Shown: positions 40,811 to 51,564 of the stretch, piece by piece
Position numbering within the stretch: position 1 is the stretch's first letter
How the letters are laid out: every line of letters starts with the position of its first letter
Assembly: GCF_001183985.1 (NCBI RefSeq)
Contig: NZ_LFZW01000001.1
Coordinates: forward strand, 1,581,812-1,645,811
DNA length: 64,000 nt
From: Peribacillus loiseleuriae
GTDB taxonomy: Bacteria; Bacillota; Bacilli; Bacillales; DSM-1321
Reading direction: 5' to 3'
Notes under the pieces: model-generated
Told to the model about the DNA's origin: nothing
Database searches by the model: none
The model's input: only the letters and a program-made list of their open reading frames with translations
Program-made: the position numbers and the translations under genes

Positions 40811-43222
40811 ATGAACATTGCGACTGTCATTGTTGACGTCCCTGCAAAACAAACCGACCGTGAATTCGATTATACGATTCCAGATAAATGGGTTCATATT
40901 ATCCAGCCTGGTATGCGGGTCATTGTTCCGTTTGGACCAAGAATGGTTCAAGGGTTTGTGACGGGCTTGAAAGATAAAAGCGAGTGGAAAAAACTTCGAG
41001 CTATTAAAGAACCAATGGATATCGATCCTGTTTTAAATGATGAGCTGTTAGCATTAGGGGGTTGGTTAACTGAGGAGACACTATGCTATAAGATTTCTGC
41101 ACTTCAGGCCATGCTTCCGGCTGCTATGAAAGCAAAATATGAGAAAATTATTAAAGTAAATGAACGAAAAAGAAATCAGGTTCATCCAGATATTTTACAG
41201 ATAATAGGGACGAAAGATGCTCTTTCTTGGAAGGAGATCATTGAAGGTGATAAAGCCCCACTTTTTCAAAAAGAGGTCCAAAAAGGTCATCTAGAAGTCC
41301 TTTATTATGTGAAGAACCGAAATAATAAAAAAACGATGCGAACGATATTACCCGCATTGAACACGGAAGATTTAATAAAGGCAAAGAATTTACTTCCCAC
41401 AACTGCAAAGAAGCAGCATGATATTTTGGATTATTTCGTTGAAATGCCAAAAAAGGTATTGCTTAAGGAATTATTAGACATCACACATGCATCAAATGGT
41501 ACGGTGAAGGCGCTCATCGATAAAGGAATTTTATTAGAAACAAATGAAGAAGTATATCGTGATCCGTATGAAAATCGAACATTTGAAAAGAAACCGTTCT
41601 TCAAGTTAACCGATGAACAAGCAATCGCGATTGCCCCGATTAAAGAATCGATTAAGAATGATCATCATGACGTATTTTTACTATATGGTGTTACAGGTAG
41701 TGGTAAGACAGAAATTTATTTGCAAGCGATTGATGATGTGATAAAAAAAGGCGGCGAGGCAATCATGCTCGTTCCAGAAATCTCCTTAACTCCACAAACA
41801 GTAAAACGATTTAAAGAGCGATTTGGTGAACAAGTTGCTGTGATGCACAGTGGATTATCTATCGGAGAGAAATACGATGAATGGCGAAAGATTCACCGCA
41901 AAGAAGTAAAAGTCGTGGTTGGTGCTCGTTCTGCCGTATTCGCTCCGTTTGAAAATCTGGGAATTATTATTATCGATGAAGAGCACGAATCCAGCTATAA
42001 ACAGGAAGAAACCGTTCGATATCATGCAAGAGATGTAGCTATACAACGAGCAAAATCACATAACTGTTCGGTCATTCTTGGCAGCGCGACTCCGACACTT
42101 GAATCATTTGCAAGAGCACAGAAAAACGTGTACAAGCTCCTTACCTTAAGCAAGCGAATGAATGACCATGCACTTCCGGCCGTAGAAATTGTTGATATGC
42201 GAGAAGAATTGCGTAACGGCAACAGATCGATGTTCTCTGAATTATTATTTACGAAGCTTCAAGATCGCTTAGAAAAACAACAACAAACCGTTTTAATGCT
42301 AAATAAAAGAGGACATTCTTCATTCGTGATGTGTAGAAGTTGTGGGTATGTATCGAACTGCCCGAATTGTGAAATTTCCCTTACGTATCATCGTTCGAAT
42401 CATTCGTTAAAATGTCATTATTGCGGGCATGAGGAAGCGATGTTAGCCGAATGCCCTGAATGTGGAAGTGAACATATCCGTTTCTTTGGTACAGGTACCC
42501 AGAAAGTTGAAGAGGAATTGACGAAAATATTGCCTGAAGCTAGAGTGATTCGAATGGATGTCGATACAACGACTAGGAAAGGGTCGCATGAACGTCTGCT
42601 TCAAGCATTTGGGGAGGGCAAGGCAGATATCCTTCTAGGTACACAAATGATTGCAAAAGGACTGGACTTTCCCAATATCACCTTAGTCGGTGTTTTGTCA
42701 GCAGATACGATGCTACATCTACCGGATTTTCGTTCCTCAGAAAAGACCTTTCAATTGTTAACTCAAGTATCAGGACGGGCAGGCCGCCATGAATTGACAG
42801 GAGAAGTTGTCATTCAAACGTATTCGCCTGAACATTACAGTATTGAGTTATCCGGACAGCAGGATTATAATACCTTTTATCAAAGAGAGATGATGATAAG
42901 AAGAAGCAATCACTATCCGCCTTATTATTATATAGCCCTCGTTACGGTTTCCCATGAAGACTTAATGACCGCTGTTTCAGTTACTGAAAAAATTTCAAGT
43001 TTCATGAGAAATGGATTAAGCAGGGGCGCAATGATTCTCGGACCATCAGCATCTCCAATCAGCCGGATTAACAATAGATATCGCTATCAATGTCTGATAA
43101 AATACAAACGGGAACCAAACCTACATCAATGCTTTAAAACAATTAATGACCATTATCAGCAAGAACTCGCACAACAACATTTACAAATATCGATTGATTT
43201 AAATCCTCAAATGATGATGTAA
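40811..43222 (+). CDS. priA: Primosomal helicase PriA (replication restart)
   Basis: PriA recognises abandoned replication forks and reloads the replisome. The 803-residue protein has an N-terminal 3'-DNA-binding domain (VPAKQTDREFDYTIP), a winged helix, a superfamily 2 helicase core with Walker A GVTGSGKTEIY (about 293-303), DEEH, GSATPTLES, and eight zinc-binding cysteines in CRSCGY to CPECGS (about 513-557). The C-terminal domain is present. It is close to the B. subtilis length (805). Confidence 0.97.
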   Translation: MNIATVIVDVPAKQTDREFDYTIPDKWVHIIQPGMRVIVPFGPRMVQGFVTGLKDKSEWKKLRAIKEPMDIDPVLNDELLALGGWLTEETLCYKISALQAMLPAAMKAKYEKIIKVNERKRNQVHPDILQIIGTKDALSWKEIIEGDKAPLFQKEVQKGHLEVLYYVKNRNNKKTMRTILPALNTEDLIKAKNLLPTTAKKQHDILDYFVEMPKKVLLKELLDITHASNGTVKALIDKGILLETNEEVYRDPYENRTFEKKPFFKLTDEQAIAIAPIKESIKNDHHDVFLLYGVTGSGKTEIYLQAIDDVIKKGGEAIMLVPEISLTPQTVKRFKERFGEQVAVMHSGLSIGEKYDEWRKIHRKEVKVVVGARSAVFAPFENLGIIIIDEEHESSYKQEETVRYHARDVAIQRAKSHNCSVILGSATPTLESFARAQKNVYKLLTLSKRMNDHALPAVEIVDMREELRNGNRSMFSELLFTKLQDRLEKQQQTVLMLNKRGHSSFVMCRSCGYVSNCPNCEISLTYHRSNHSLKCHYCGHEEAMLAECPECGSEHIRFFGTGTQKVEEELTKILPEARVIRMDVDTTTRKGSHERLLQAFGEGKADILLGTQMIAKGLDFPNITLVGVLSADTMLHLPDFRSSEKTFQLLTQVSGRAGRHELTGEVVIQTYSPEHYSIELSGQQDYNTFYQREMMIRRSNHYPPYYYIALVTVSHEDLMTAVSVTEKISSFMRNGLSRGAMILGPSASPISRINNRYRYQCLIKYKREPNLHQCFKTINDHYQQELAQQHLQISIDLNPQMMM

Positions 43223-43260
43223 AAATCAACCGTGTTTTTCCATAGGAGGAATTACAAATT

Positions 43261-43743
43261 TTGGCTATTTTACCGATTGTTTTGTATCCAAATGAAATTT
43301 TAGAACAAGAATGTGAAAAAGTAACAGATTTTGATAAAAAGTTGGCTAAGCTGTTAACAAATATGTATGACACAATGATTGAAGCCGATGGGGTGGGACT
43401 AGCGGCTCCACAAATTGGTTTAAAGAAACAAATTGCCGTTGTTGATATCGATGATCATCATGGAACAATTGAAATGATTAATCCAGTTGTTTTAGAGACT
43501 GATGGAAAACAGGCGGGTCCTGAAGGGTGTTTAAGTTTTCCAGATGTATATGGAGAAGTTGAACGTCCATATAAAGTGAAAATCAAAGCCCAAAATCGTA
43601 AAGGTGGTTTTTACGAATTAGAAGCCGAAGACTTTCTTGCTCGTGCAATCCTGCATGAAATCGACCATTTACACGGTGTGCTTTTTACAACTAAAGTAAG
43701 TCGATATCTCACAGAAGAGGAATTGGAAAAGGAGGAAGCATAA
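43261..43743 (+). CDS. def: Peptide deformylase
   Basis: Def removes the formyl group from nascent N-terminal Met using a metal ion. All three motifs are present: [10 protein letters not shown] (about 42-51), EGCLSFP with the ligand Cys (about 87-93) and HEIDH (about 131-135). The 160-residue size is that of the short type 1 enzyme (DefA). The start is TTG, with ATAGGAGGA 12 bases upstream. It overlaps fmt by one base, pairing deformylase with formyltransferase. Confidence 0.95.
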   Translation: MAILPIVLYPNEILEQECEKVTDFDKKLAKLLTNMYDTMIEADGVGLAAPQIGLKKQIAVVDIDDHHGTIEMINPVVLETDGKQAGPEGCLSFPDVYGEVERPYKVKIKAQNRKGGFYELEAEDFLARAILHEIDHLHGVLFTTKVSRYLTEEELEKEEA

Positions 43744-44690
43744 TGACGAAGAAAGTTGTTTTTATGGGAACACCCGATTTTTCCGTTCCTGTTCTAAAAC
43801 GCGTAATTAGAGAGGGCTATGATGTCATAGCTGTTGTTACCCAGCCTGACCGACCGGTGGGGAGAAAAAAAGTATTGACACCACCACCTGTGAAGGTAGA
43901 AGCAGTGAAACAAGGAATTCCTGTATATCAGCCTGAAAAAATTCGCAATGAAGCGGAATTAGAAGAAATCCTTGCGTTAAAACCGGATTTAGTTATCACA
44001 GCTGCTTTTGGACAAATTCTTCCGAATAAGTTGTTAGAAGCTCCAGAATATGGCTGCATCAATGTACATGCTTCGCTTTTACCAGAACTGCGAGGCGGAG
44101 CACCAATCCATTATTCTATTTTACAAGGAAAAGAAAAAACTGGTATTACTATTATGTACATGGCAGAGAAACTAGATGCTGGAGATATTTTGACACAAGC
44201 AGAAGTTAAGATTGAAGAAGAAGATAATGTTGGAACACTACACGAAAAATTAAGCCAAATTGGATCGGATTTGCTAGCTGATACAATACCAAAGCTTTTC
44301 AAACGAGAAATTACTCCTGTTAAGCAAAATGATGCAGAAGCAACATTTGCTCCTAATATTAAACGGGAACAGGAAAAGATTGACTGGGACAAAACCGGTG
44401 AAGACATATATAATCATGTTCGCGGATTAAATCCGTGGCCAGTCGCTTATACTTTATTAAATGGTGAAACACTTAAAGTGTGGACAACAAAAAAAATCCA
44501 GCTCTCATCCCCAGCTCAGCCAGGTGTTGTAATAGATGTTCTTGAAGAAGGATTTGTTGTTGGCACTGGGAACACGACAGCTGTTTTAATTCTTGAGCTT
44601 CAGCCTGCTGGAAAGAAAAAAATGTTGGCAAAAGATTATTTACGTGGAGCGGGCTCTTTTATTAAAGCGGGCCTAAAGATAGGAGAATGA
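43743..44690 (+). CDS. fmt: Methionyl-tRNA formyltransferase
   Basis: Fmt formylates initiator Met-tRNA using 10-formyl-THF. The 315-residue product has the N-terminal Rossmann domain ([14 protein letters not shown]), the catalytic [16 protein letters not shown] (about 108-123) with Asn in INVHAS, and a C-terminal OB-fold. The start overlaps the def stop. rsmB begins 2 bp after its stop. Confidence 0.97.
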   Translation: MTKKVVFMGTPDFSVPVLKRVIREGYDVIAVVTQPDRPVGRKKVLTPPPVKVEAVKQGIPVYQPEKIRNEAELEEILALKPDLVITAAFGQILPNKLLEAPEYGCINVHASLLPELRGGAPIHYSILQGKEKTGITIMYMAEKLDAGDILTQAEVKIEEEDNVGTLHEKLSQIGSDLLADTIPKLFKREITPVKQNDAEATFAPNIKREQEKIDWDKTGEDIYNHVRGLNPWPVAYTLLNGETLKVWTTKKIQLSSPAQPGVVIDVLEEGFVVGTGNTTAVLILELQPAGKKKMLAKDYLRGAGSFIKAGLKIGE

Positions 44691-44691
44691 A

Positions 44692-46041
44692 ATGAAACAA
44701 ACGAAAAAGGGTGTAAGGGATATTGCGCTTGATGTCCTAGAATCCGTTGAAAAGAATCAAGCATACAGTAACCTGCTGTTAAACTCGATGATTAACAAAC
44801 ATCAATTATCATCAGCTGATAGTGGTTTGCTAACAGAAATCACATATGGAACCATTCAAAGAAAGATGACGCTCGATTATTATTTGCAACCTTTTATAAA
44901 AAATGAAAAAAAGACACTTTCCTGGATAATAAACTTGTTGCGCTTATCGGTTTATCAAATGGTTTATCTTGATAAGGTACCCGATCATGCGATTATTTAT
45001 GAGGCGGTTGAAATTGCAAAAAAACGAGGGCATAAAGGCATTACCTCCATGGTGAATGGGGTCCTACGAAATGTACAAAGAAAAGGTCTAAGGTCGCTAG
45101 AGGAGATTGAAGACACGGCTGAACGTCTAGCGATAGAAACGAGTCATCCAAGCTGGCTTGTGAGTAGATGGATCGAACAATTCGGCTTTGAAAAAACGGC
45201 TGACATGTGTGAAGTGAATTTAACTGCCCCTGTTCAATCAGCTAGAGTGAATGTTAAGAAAATCTCTAGAAGTGAATTGGTTAGCGCACTAACTGAAGAG
45301 GGCTATCACGTAGAAATAAGCCCGATACTTGATGAAGCAATCTACTGCTTAAGAGGGAATCTTGCACATTCAGAAAGCTATAAAATGGGCTTTCTCTCCA
45401 TTCAAGATGAAAGTTCGATGCTTGTCGCTCATGCGTTGGATGCTAGTTTGAATGATATGGTTCTCGATTGCTGTGCGGCTCCTGGAGGGAAAACGACGCA
45501 TATTGCAGAGGGCTTGACTACTGGACAAGTAGTGGCGATCGACCTTCATGAGCACAAAGTTAAACTAATTAAAGATCAAGCCCAGCGTTTAGGATTAAGA
45601 AATATTAAAACTGAAGTATCTGATAGTAGAAAAATTCAAGAGTTGTATAATAAGGAAGGTTTTGACAAAGTTTTGGTAGATGCCCCTTGTTCCGGTTTAG
45701 GCGTGATGCGCAGAAAACCGGATGTGAAGTATACGAAAACAAAAGATGATATAATAAAGCTTTCAAGTATCCAAAATCAACTTTTAGAAGCAGCTGCACC
45801 ACTTGTTAAAAAGGGTGGGAACCTCATCTATAGTACATGTACAGTAGATCAAGAAGAAAATGATGCAGTAGCTAATCATTTTTTAGAAAAACACCCGGAC
45901 TTTGAGAGGGATTTGACGTTAAAAGCCAGAATGCCAGAAAGCGTTCAGCCGCTCGTCATCGATTATAAATTGCAAGTATTTCCACAGGATTTCGGCAGTG
46001 ATGGATTTTTCATTGCTAGTTTTAGAAAGAAGGTGCTGTAA
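44692..46041 (+). CDS. rsmB: 16S rRNA (cytosine 967-C5)-methyltransferase
   Basis: RsmB (Sun/Fmu) methylates C967 of 16S rRNA with SAM. The 449-residue product has an N-terminal NusB-like RNA-binding domain (about 1-140) and a Rossmann methyltransferase domain. The SAM motif is [16 protein letters not shown] (about 260-275), a catalytic Cys lies in [13 protein letters not shown], and a second Cys in [12 protein letters not shown]. It overlaps rlmN by one base. Confidence 0.96.
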   Translation: MKQTKKGVRDIALDVLESVEKNQAYSNLLLNSMINKHQLSSADSGLLTEITYGTIQRKMTLDYYLQPFIKNEKKTLSWIINLLRLSVYQMVYLDKVPDHAIIYEAVEIAKKRGHKGITSMVNGVLRNVQRKGLRSLEEIEDTAERLAIETSHPSWLVSRWIEQFGFEKTADMCEVNLTAPVQSARVNVKKISRSELVSALTEEGYHVEISPILDEAIYCLRGNLAHSESYKMGFLSIQDESSMLVAHALDASLNDMVLDCCAAPGGKTTHIAEGLTTGQVVAIDLHEHKVKLIKDQAQRLGLRNIKTEVSDSRKIQELYNKEGFDKVLVDAPCSGLGVMRRKPDVKYTKTKDDIIKLSSIQNQLLEAAAPLVKKGGNLIYSTCTVDQEENDAVANHFLEKHPDFERDLTLKARMPESVQPLVIDYKLQVFPQDFGSDGFFIASFRKKVL

Positions 46042-47135
46042 TGGCAGAAACGGTAACAACAAGAAGAAAAACAGTAACGAAACCAGAAAAGCCATCTATT
46101 TATTCATTGGAGCTTAACGAATTAAAACAATGGTTAACAGAAAATGGGGAAAAAGCTTTCCGTGCGGAGCAACTTTTTGAATGGTTGTATAAAAAGCGCA
46201 TAACAAGCTTTGAAGATATGTCTAATTTATCAAAAGAACTACGTGGAAAACTCGATGCTAGCTTTACGATTACAACGTTGAAGACGCTTGTTCAACAAAC
46301 TTCCATTGACGGAAATACGATGAAGTTCTTATTTGAATTGCATGACGGTTACTCGATTGAAACCGTGCTTATGCGCCATGAATATGGGAATTCTGTTTGT
46401 GTAACAACTCAAGTTGGTTGTCGTATCGGCTGTACGTTCTGTGCCTCTACACTTGGCGGCTTAAAAAGAAATTTAGAAGCAGGAGAAATTGTTGCTCAAG
46501 TCGTAAAAGTACAACAAGCACTCGATGAAATGGATCAACGAGTAAGTTCAGTCGTTATTATGGGAATTGGCGAACCTTTTGATAACTATGATGAAATGAT
46601 GAGTTTTCTGAAAAATATCAATCATGAAAGAGGATTGAACATTGGAGCTCGCCATATTACAGTTTCAACAAGTGGGATTATTCCAAAAATTTATAAATTT
46701 GCTGATGAAGAATTGCAAATTAACTTCGCGTTATCCTTGCATGCCCCTAATTCTGAGCTAAGAAGTAAATTAATGCCAATCAACCGTGCTTATAAATTAC
46801 CGGATCTTATTGAGGCGATAAAGTACTATACCGAAAAAACGGGCAGACGGGTTAGCTTCGAATATGGCTTATTCGGCGGTGAAAACGACCAAGTCGAGCA
46901 TGCTGAAGAATTGGCAGATTTAATTAAAGGAATTAAGTGCCATGTAAACTTGATTCCAGTAAACTATGTGCCAGAACGCAACTATGTTAGGACACCTCGC
47001 GAGCAGATTTTTGAATTTGAAAAAACGTTAAAGAAACGAGGCGTCAATGTCACGATTCGTAGAGAACAGGGTCATGATATCGATGCAGCTTGCGGCCAGC
47101 TTCGTGCTAAGGAGCGCAAAGAAGAGACGAGGTGA
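46041..47135 (+). CDS. rlmN: Dual-specificity radical SAM 23S rRNA/tRNA adenine-C2 methyltransferase RlmN
   Basis: RlmN methylates A2503 of 23S rRNA and A37 of some tRNAs by radical SAM chemistry. The [4Fe-4S] motif is in CRIGCTFC (Cys at about 131, 135 and 138). The motif [11 protein letters not shown] and a C-terminal catalytic Cys in DIDAACGQL are present. At Cfr-distinguishing positions it looks like a normal housekeeping RlmN, though I could not align it. It is 364 residues, close to the B. subtilis length (363). prpC follows at 9 bp. Confidence 0.96.
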   Translation: MAETVTTRRKTVTKPEKPSIYSLELNELKQWLTENGEKAFRAEQLFEWLYKKRITSFEDMSNLSKELRGKLDASFTITTLKTLVQQTSIDGNTMKFLFELHDGYSIETVLMRHEYGNSVCVTTQVGCRIGCTFCASTLGGLKRNLEAGEIVAQVVKVQQALDEMDQRVSSVVIMGIGEPFDNYDEMMSFLKNINHERGLNIGARHITVSTSGIIPKIYKFADEELQINFALSLHAPNSELRSKLMPINRAYKLPDLIEAIKYYTEKTGRRVSFEYGLFGGENDQVEHAEELADLIKGIKCHVNLIPVNYVPERNYVRTPREQIFEFEKTLKKRGVNVTIRREQGHDIDAACGQLRAKERKEETR

Positions 47136-47144
47136 CAGAATCTG

Positions 47145-47897
47145 ATGAATGACATCTTTTTAACAAATCAGGGGAAAGTCCGCCAGCATAATGAAGATAA
47201 TGGCGGAATCTTTCTTAATTCTCATGGAGTGCGCCTTGCCATTGTAGCCGATGGCATGGGCGGACACCGTGCTGGTGATGTAGCAAGTCTTATGACCGTT
47301 GAATTTTTGCAAAAACGTTGGGAAGAAGAATCGGGTCCGATGTTGACGCCAAATGAAGCGGAAATATGGCTCCGGGAGGAAATAAAGGAAATCAATCAAC
47401 GACTGTTCATTTATTCTGAGGAAAATCTAGAATGTCAAGGTATGGGTACTACAATTGTAGCTGCTGTTTGTACGAATAAATTTTCAACGATTGCCAACAT
47501 TGGCGATAGCCGCTGTTATTTGTACAATGAATCTGGTTTTAAACAAGTGACTGAAGATCATTCTTTAGTAAATGAACTCGTACGAAGCGGTCAAATTTCA
47601 AAAGAAGATGCTGAGAATCATCCTCGTAAAAATGTCTTACTTCGAGCTCTAGGAACTGAAGTCAATGTTGAGATGGACATTTTTACGATAATATTTGAAG
47701 AAGAAGATATACTTTTACTTTGCTCTGATGGCTTATCGAATAAAGTTAGTGAGCAAGAAATGATAAGCATTATTACGAATTCAGCTGATTTAAACGAAAA
47801 AGCCAATTCTTTCATTACAATGGCGAATGAATCTGGCGGAGAAGATAATATCACCCTTGCCCTACTTCGATTTTTTGATAATAGTGAAAGTAGGTGA
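47145..47897 (+). CDS. prpC: PP2C-type Ser/Thr protein phosphatase PrpC
   Basis: PrpC (Stp1) dephosphorylates targets of PrkC and PrkC itself. The 250-residue metal-dependent phosphatase has the motifs VRQHNEDN, VADGMGGHRAGDVAS (about 34-48), NIGDSRCYLY, LLLCSDGLSNKV and GGEDNITLAL. Its stop lies 5 bp before the prkC start, so the antagonistic pair is translated in tandem. Confidence 0.96.
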   Translation: MNDIFLTNQGKVRQHNEDNGGIFLNSHGVRLAIVADGMGGHRAGDVASLMTVEFLQKRWEEESGPMLTPNEAEIWLREEIKEINQRLFIYSEENLECQGMGTTIVAAVCTNKFSTIANIGDSRCYLYNESGFKQVTEDHSLVNELVRSGQISKEDAENHPRKNVLLRALGTEVNVEMDIFTIIFEEEDILLLCSDGLSNKVSEQEMISIITNSADLNEKANSFITMANESGGEDNITLALLRFFDNSESR

Positions 47898-47902
47898 GCC
47901 TT

Positions 47903-49903
47903 ATGTTAATCGGTAAACGAATTAACGGCCGTTATAAGTTATTGGAAATGGTCGGCGGTGGCGGGATGGCCAATGTATATTTGGCTCAGGATATGATTCT
48001 TGAACGCGAAGTAGCGCTTAAGATTCTCCGCATGGATTTTAATAATGATGAAGAATTTATTAAGCGTTTCAATCGTGAGGCCCAATCTGCAACAAGCCTG
48101 ACTCACCCGAACATCGTTAGCATTTATGACGTAGGTGAAGAAGATGACATTTATTATATTGTAATGGAATATGTGAGGGGCCTGACCCTTAAACAATACA
48201 TACAAAAGTTTTATCCAGTCCCGATTGAAAAAGCATTGGACATTCTTAAGCAAATTACGTCTGCCCTCTCTCAAGCGCATCATAACGGAATCATTCATCG
48301 AGATATTAAGCCACAAAATATCCTCATTGATGATCATGGAAATGTGAAGATTACGGATTTCGGCATTGCTCTTGCATTAAGTGCAACCAATATTACGCAA
48401 ACGAATGCTGTACTTGGCTCTGTTCATTATCTGTCTCCAGAGCAGGCAAGAGGGGGCATGGCAAATAACAAATCAGATATTTATTCGCTTGGAATTGTCA
48501 TGTTTGAACTATTGACAGGAAGACTGCCGTTTTCAGGGGAATCGGCTGTTTCAATTGCTCTGAAACATCTTCAATCAGAAACGCCTTCTCCAAAACGCTG
48601 GAATCCTTCTATCCCGCAAAGTGTCGAAAATATTATTCTTAAAGCAACTGCCAAGGACTCTTATTATCGCTATGAAACAGTAGATGAAATGGAAGATGAT
48701 ATTAGGTCTGCATTGAATCCTGAACGCACGAATGAAACACCATTTGTGATTCCTGAGGATATGGACGCGACAAAAGCGATTCCAATTATAACGAATGACA
48801 ATATGTCTGGGATTGACGAAACTATTATTCGTGGGCCGGAGAAAACTACGGTGGTTTATCGAGAAGAAGAACAAGATGAACCGCAAAAAGGGAACAAAAA
48901 AGCTAAAAAAGTTAAACAAAATAAAAAGAAACGAAAAAAATGGCCGCTTATTTTATTTTCTACTTTCTTTATTTTACTAGTTTTAACTGCTGGAGCGATA
49001 TATGCTTATCCAAATTTTATGGGACCGAAAGATGTCACAATCCCTGATGTTCGCGGCGAAAAAGCGGATGATGCTATTGCCAAGCTTGAAGAACATGGCT
49101 TTATTGTAACAAATCCGATTCCGTTAGACGACGAAGTGGTACCGGAGGGATCCGTTATTCGTATCGATCCACAAGAAGGACAGACTGTAAAAGAAGGAAG
49201 AGAAATTAAAGTGTTTGTTAGTAGTGGAAAAAAGAAGATTGTTATTGCCGACTATACAAACAGGATCTATGATGATGTTCAATCTCTAATAGCTGGATAC
49301 CTTTTTAAGGATGTAATCATCACCCCAGTTTTTGATGAAAGTGAACCAGGAACGATTGTTTCACAAAGTCCATCATCCGAATTGGAGCTAATACCGTCTG
49401 ATACTGTGCTTGAATTGACGGTAAGTAAAGGACCAGATGATCTATCTTTAAAAAATCTTAAAGAATTTAATCAAACAGGGCTGGATGACTACGCGAAGGA
49501 TGCGGGAATTACGATTAACGTAGTAAGAGAAGAATATAGTGATACAATTGGTGAAGGTCTTGTCATCTCTCAAGAACCCGCCCCTTTCACGAGAATAAAA
49601 AAAGGCAGCCCAGTGAATGTTGTACTTTCGAAAGGAAAGGAAGAAATTCCTCCCAAACAAGTGAATGTAAACATTACAATTCCATATGAACCAGAAGAAG
49701 AAGGACAACCGCAGGAAGTTCAAATTTTTATTGAAGATATGAATCATAGTATGACAGAAACGTATGAACCGCCATTCTTTATCACTTCTGAGGCTTATCG
49801 AACATTAGAATTCACAGTTCAGCATAATAAAAAAGCCGGATATAAAGTCGTTCGAGACGGTCAAGTGATTTTGGATGAAAAAGTGGAGTATACAAAAGAG
49901 TAA
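47903..49903 (+). CDS. prkC: PASTA-domain eukaryotic-type Ser/Thr kinase PrkC
   Basis: PrkC senses muropeptides or lipid II through its extracellular PASTA repeats and phosphorylates cytoplasmic targets; in B. subtilis it triggers spore germination. The 666-residue product has a kinase domain (about 1-270) with GGGGMANVY, Lys40, HRDIKPQN and DFGIA. A Lys-rich juxtamembrane stretch, one membrane segment (about 346-369), three PASTA repeats (about 374-575) and a C-terminal beta domain follow. A GTG at 47894 is in frame, but the ATG at 47903 fits both the AGGTGA site and the family start MLIGKRI. Confidence 0.96.
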   Translation: MLIGKRINGRYKLLEMVGGGGMANVYLAQDMILEREVALKILRMDFNNDEEFIKRFNREAQSATSLTHPNIVSIYDVGEEDDIYYIVMEYVRGLTLKQYIQKFYPVPIEKALDILKQITSALSQAHHNGIIHRDIKPQNILIDDHGNVKITDFGIALALSATNITQTNAVLGSVHYLSPEQARGGMANNKSDIYSLGIVMFELLTGRLPFSGESAVSIALKHLQSETPSPKRWNPSIPQSVENIILKATAKDSYYRYETVDEMEDDIRSALNPERTNETPFVIPEDMDATKAIPIITNDNMSGIDETIIRGPEKTTVVYREEEQDEPQKGNKKAKKVKQNKKKRKKWPLILFSTFFILLVLTAGAIYAYPNFMGPKDVTIPDVRGEKADDAIAKLEEHGFIVTNPIPLDDEVVPEGSVIRIDPQEGQTVKEGREIKVFVSSGKKKIVIADYTNRIYDDVQSLIAGYLFKDVIITPVFDESEPGTIVSQSPSSELELIPSDTVLELTVSKGPDDLSLKNLKEFNQTGLDDYAKDAGITINVVREEYSDTIGEGLVISQEPAPFTRIKKGSPVNVVLSKGKEEIPPKQVNVNITIPYEPEEEGQPQEVQIFIEDMNHSMTETYEPPFFITSEAYRTLEFTVQHNKKAGYKVVRDGQVILDEKVEYTKE

Positions 49904-49925
49904 AAAACATTTAAGGAGTGAGTCT

Positions 49926-50807
49926 ATGCCAGAAGGAAAGATCATTAAAGCACTGAGCGGTTTTTACTATGTGTTGGATGGTGAGGAAGTCATTCAGTGC
50001 CGTGGTCGAGGAGTTTTTCGAAAAAGGAAAATCACTCCGCTAGTTGGTGATTCAGTCGTGTATCAAGCTGAGAAACCTACTGATGGATATGTTATAGAAA
50101 TTAAAGATCGTAAGAATGAACTAGTTAGACCTCCAATTGCTAATATAGATCAGGCGATTCTTGTTTTTTCTGCAGTGGAGCCAGATTTTAGTACGACCTT
50201 GCTAGACCGTTTTCTAGTCGCTATCGAGGATAATGAAATTGAACCTATCATTATTATTAGTAAAATTGATCTTGTAGTGGAAGCTAAAAAAGCAAGCTTG
50301 GATCAATACATGAGAGATTACCAAGAAATCGGCTATACCGTAATTAAAACTTCAAGTATTACAAGTGATGGGATTGAAGCACTGCTGCCACATTTAGCAG
50401 GAAAAACAAGTGTTTTTGCTGGTCAATCCGGAGTTGGAAAGTCTTCCTTACTAAATACAATCAATCCGGAGTTATCGTTAGAGACAAATGATATATCCAG
50501 CCATTTAGGCCGTGGAAAGCATACTACTCGCCATGTTGAGCTTATTCATGTAGGTTCAGGTCTCGTTGCTGATACACCTGGCTTTAGTTCACTTGAATTT
50601 ATGGATATTGAAGTAGAGCGGCTGGCTTATTGTTTTCCAGAAATCTATCAAGCTGGTGAAAAATGTAAGTACCGAGGGTGCTTGCATGACAAAGAACCTA
50701 AATGTGCAGTAAAAGAAGGGGTAGCTCAAGGTGAAATCCCTAGCTACCGCCATAAACATTATCTTCAAATATTAGAGGAAATAAAAGATAGAAAGCCGAG
50801 GTATTAA
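49926..50807 (+). CDS. rsgA: Ribosome small subunit-dependent GTPase A
   Basis: RsgA (CpgA) is a circularly permuted GTPase that checks late 30S maturation and has also been tied to wall and metabolite-repair roles. The 293-residue product has an OB-fold (about 1-65). The G motifs are permuted: G4 (SKID) comes before G1 (GQSGVGKSSLLN, about 166-177) and G3 (DTPGF). The C-terminal zinc motif is CKYRGCLHDKEPKC. The frame is open from 49875, but AAGGAGTGAG at 49913-49922 sets the ATG at 49926. Confidence 0.96.
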   Translation: MPEGKIIKALSGFYYVLDGEEVIQCRGRGVFRKRKITPLVGDSVVYQAEKPTDGYVIEIKDRKNELVRPPIANIDQAILVFSAVEPDFSTTLLDRFLVAIEDNEIEPIIIISKIDLVVEAKKASLDQYMRDYQEIGYTVIKTSSITSDGIEALLPHLAGKTSVFAGQSGVGKSSLLNTINPELSLETNDISSHLGRGKHTTRHVELIHVGSGLVADTPGFSSLEFMDIEVERLAYCFPEIYQAGEKCKYRGCLHDKEPKCAVKEGVAQGEIPSYRHKHYLQILEEIKDRKPRY

Positions 50808-50810
50808 CAA

Positions 50811-51455
50811 ATGGTTAAAATTGCACCATCGATTCTTTCAGCAAATTTTGCAAAGCTAGGTGAAGAGATTAAGGATGTCGAAAGAGGAGGAGCGGATTAT
50901 ATTCACGTTGACGTGATGGATGGCCATTTCGTCCCGAACATTACCATAGGTCCGCTAATTGTTGACGCCATCCGTCCAATTACTGATTTGCCATTAGACG
51001 TTCATTTAATGATTGAGGCTCCTGATCGATATGTGGAAGCATTTGCAAAAGCAGGAGCGGATTATATTACCGTTCACGTTGAGGCCTGTCCGCATCTTCA
51101 CCGAACAATCCAATTAATCAAATCTTTTGGTGTGAAAGCAGGTGTCGTGCTTAATCCAGCAACACCCGTTTCATCGATAAAGCACATTATTGAAGACATC
51201 GATCTTGTTCTTCTGATGACGGTGAATCCTGGTTTTGGCGGACAGAAATTCATACACGCAGTCCTACCTAAGATTAGCGAAGTGAAGGAAATGGCCAATG
51301 CTTTGAATCCTGAACTTGAAATTGAAATTGACGGTGGAGTAAATGAAGAAACGGCGAAATTATGTATTGAGCATGGTGCAACCGTTTTAGTGGCAGGATC
51401 AGCTATTTATAATGAAAACGACCGAGCTTTAGCAATAAAAAAACTTCGCGGGTAA
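50811..51455 (+). CDS. rpe: Ribulose-phosphate 3-epimerase
   Basis: Rpe interconverts ribulose-5-phosphate and xylulose-5-phosphate in the pentose phosphate pathway. The 214-residue TIM barrel shows [29 protein letters not shown] (metal site, about 33-49), [16 protein letters not shown] and the phosphate loop VAGSAIY. It lies 3 bp after rsgA in the prkC-rsgA-rpe-thiN run, as in B. subtilis. Confidence 0.97.
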   Translation: MVKIAPSILSANFAKLGEEIKDVERGGADYIHVDVMDGHFVPNITIGPLIVDAIRPITDLPLDVHLMIEAPDRYVEAFAKAGADYITVHVEACPHLHRTIQLIKSFGVKAGVVLNPATPVSSIKHIIEDIDLVLLMTVNPGFGGQKFIHAVLPKISEVKEMANALNPELEIEIDGGVNEETAKLCIEHGATVLVAGSAIYNENDRALAIKKLRG

Positions 51456-51467
51456 TAATAAAGAGCC

Positions 51468-51540
51468 GACTCCTTTTGCGGATGGTTCGGAGAGGAGGAG
51501 TCCTTTTCGAATCCATTTTAAAGAAGGTTCGGTTTTTTTA
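51468..51540 (+). promoter_or_regulatory. Possible two-state attenuator between rpe and thiN
   Basis: A first stem pairs GACTCCT (51468-51474) with AGGAGTC (51496-51502). A terminator pairs CGAATC (51508-51513) with GGTTCG (51526-51531), followed by seven T. A second identical GGTTCG lies in the loop of the first stem (51484-51489) and could pair with CGAATC instead, disrupting the terminator. No TPP riboswitch motif is visible. It may be just a terminator. Confidence 0.4.
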
Positions 51541-51564
51541 TTTTCTGAAATGGAGGCATGGCTA

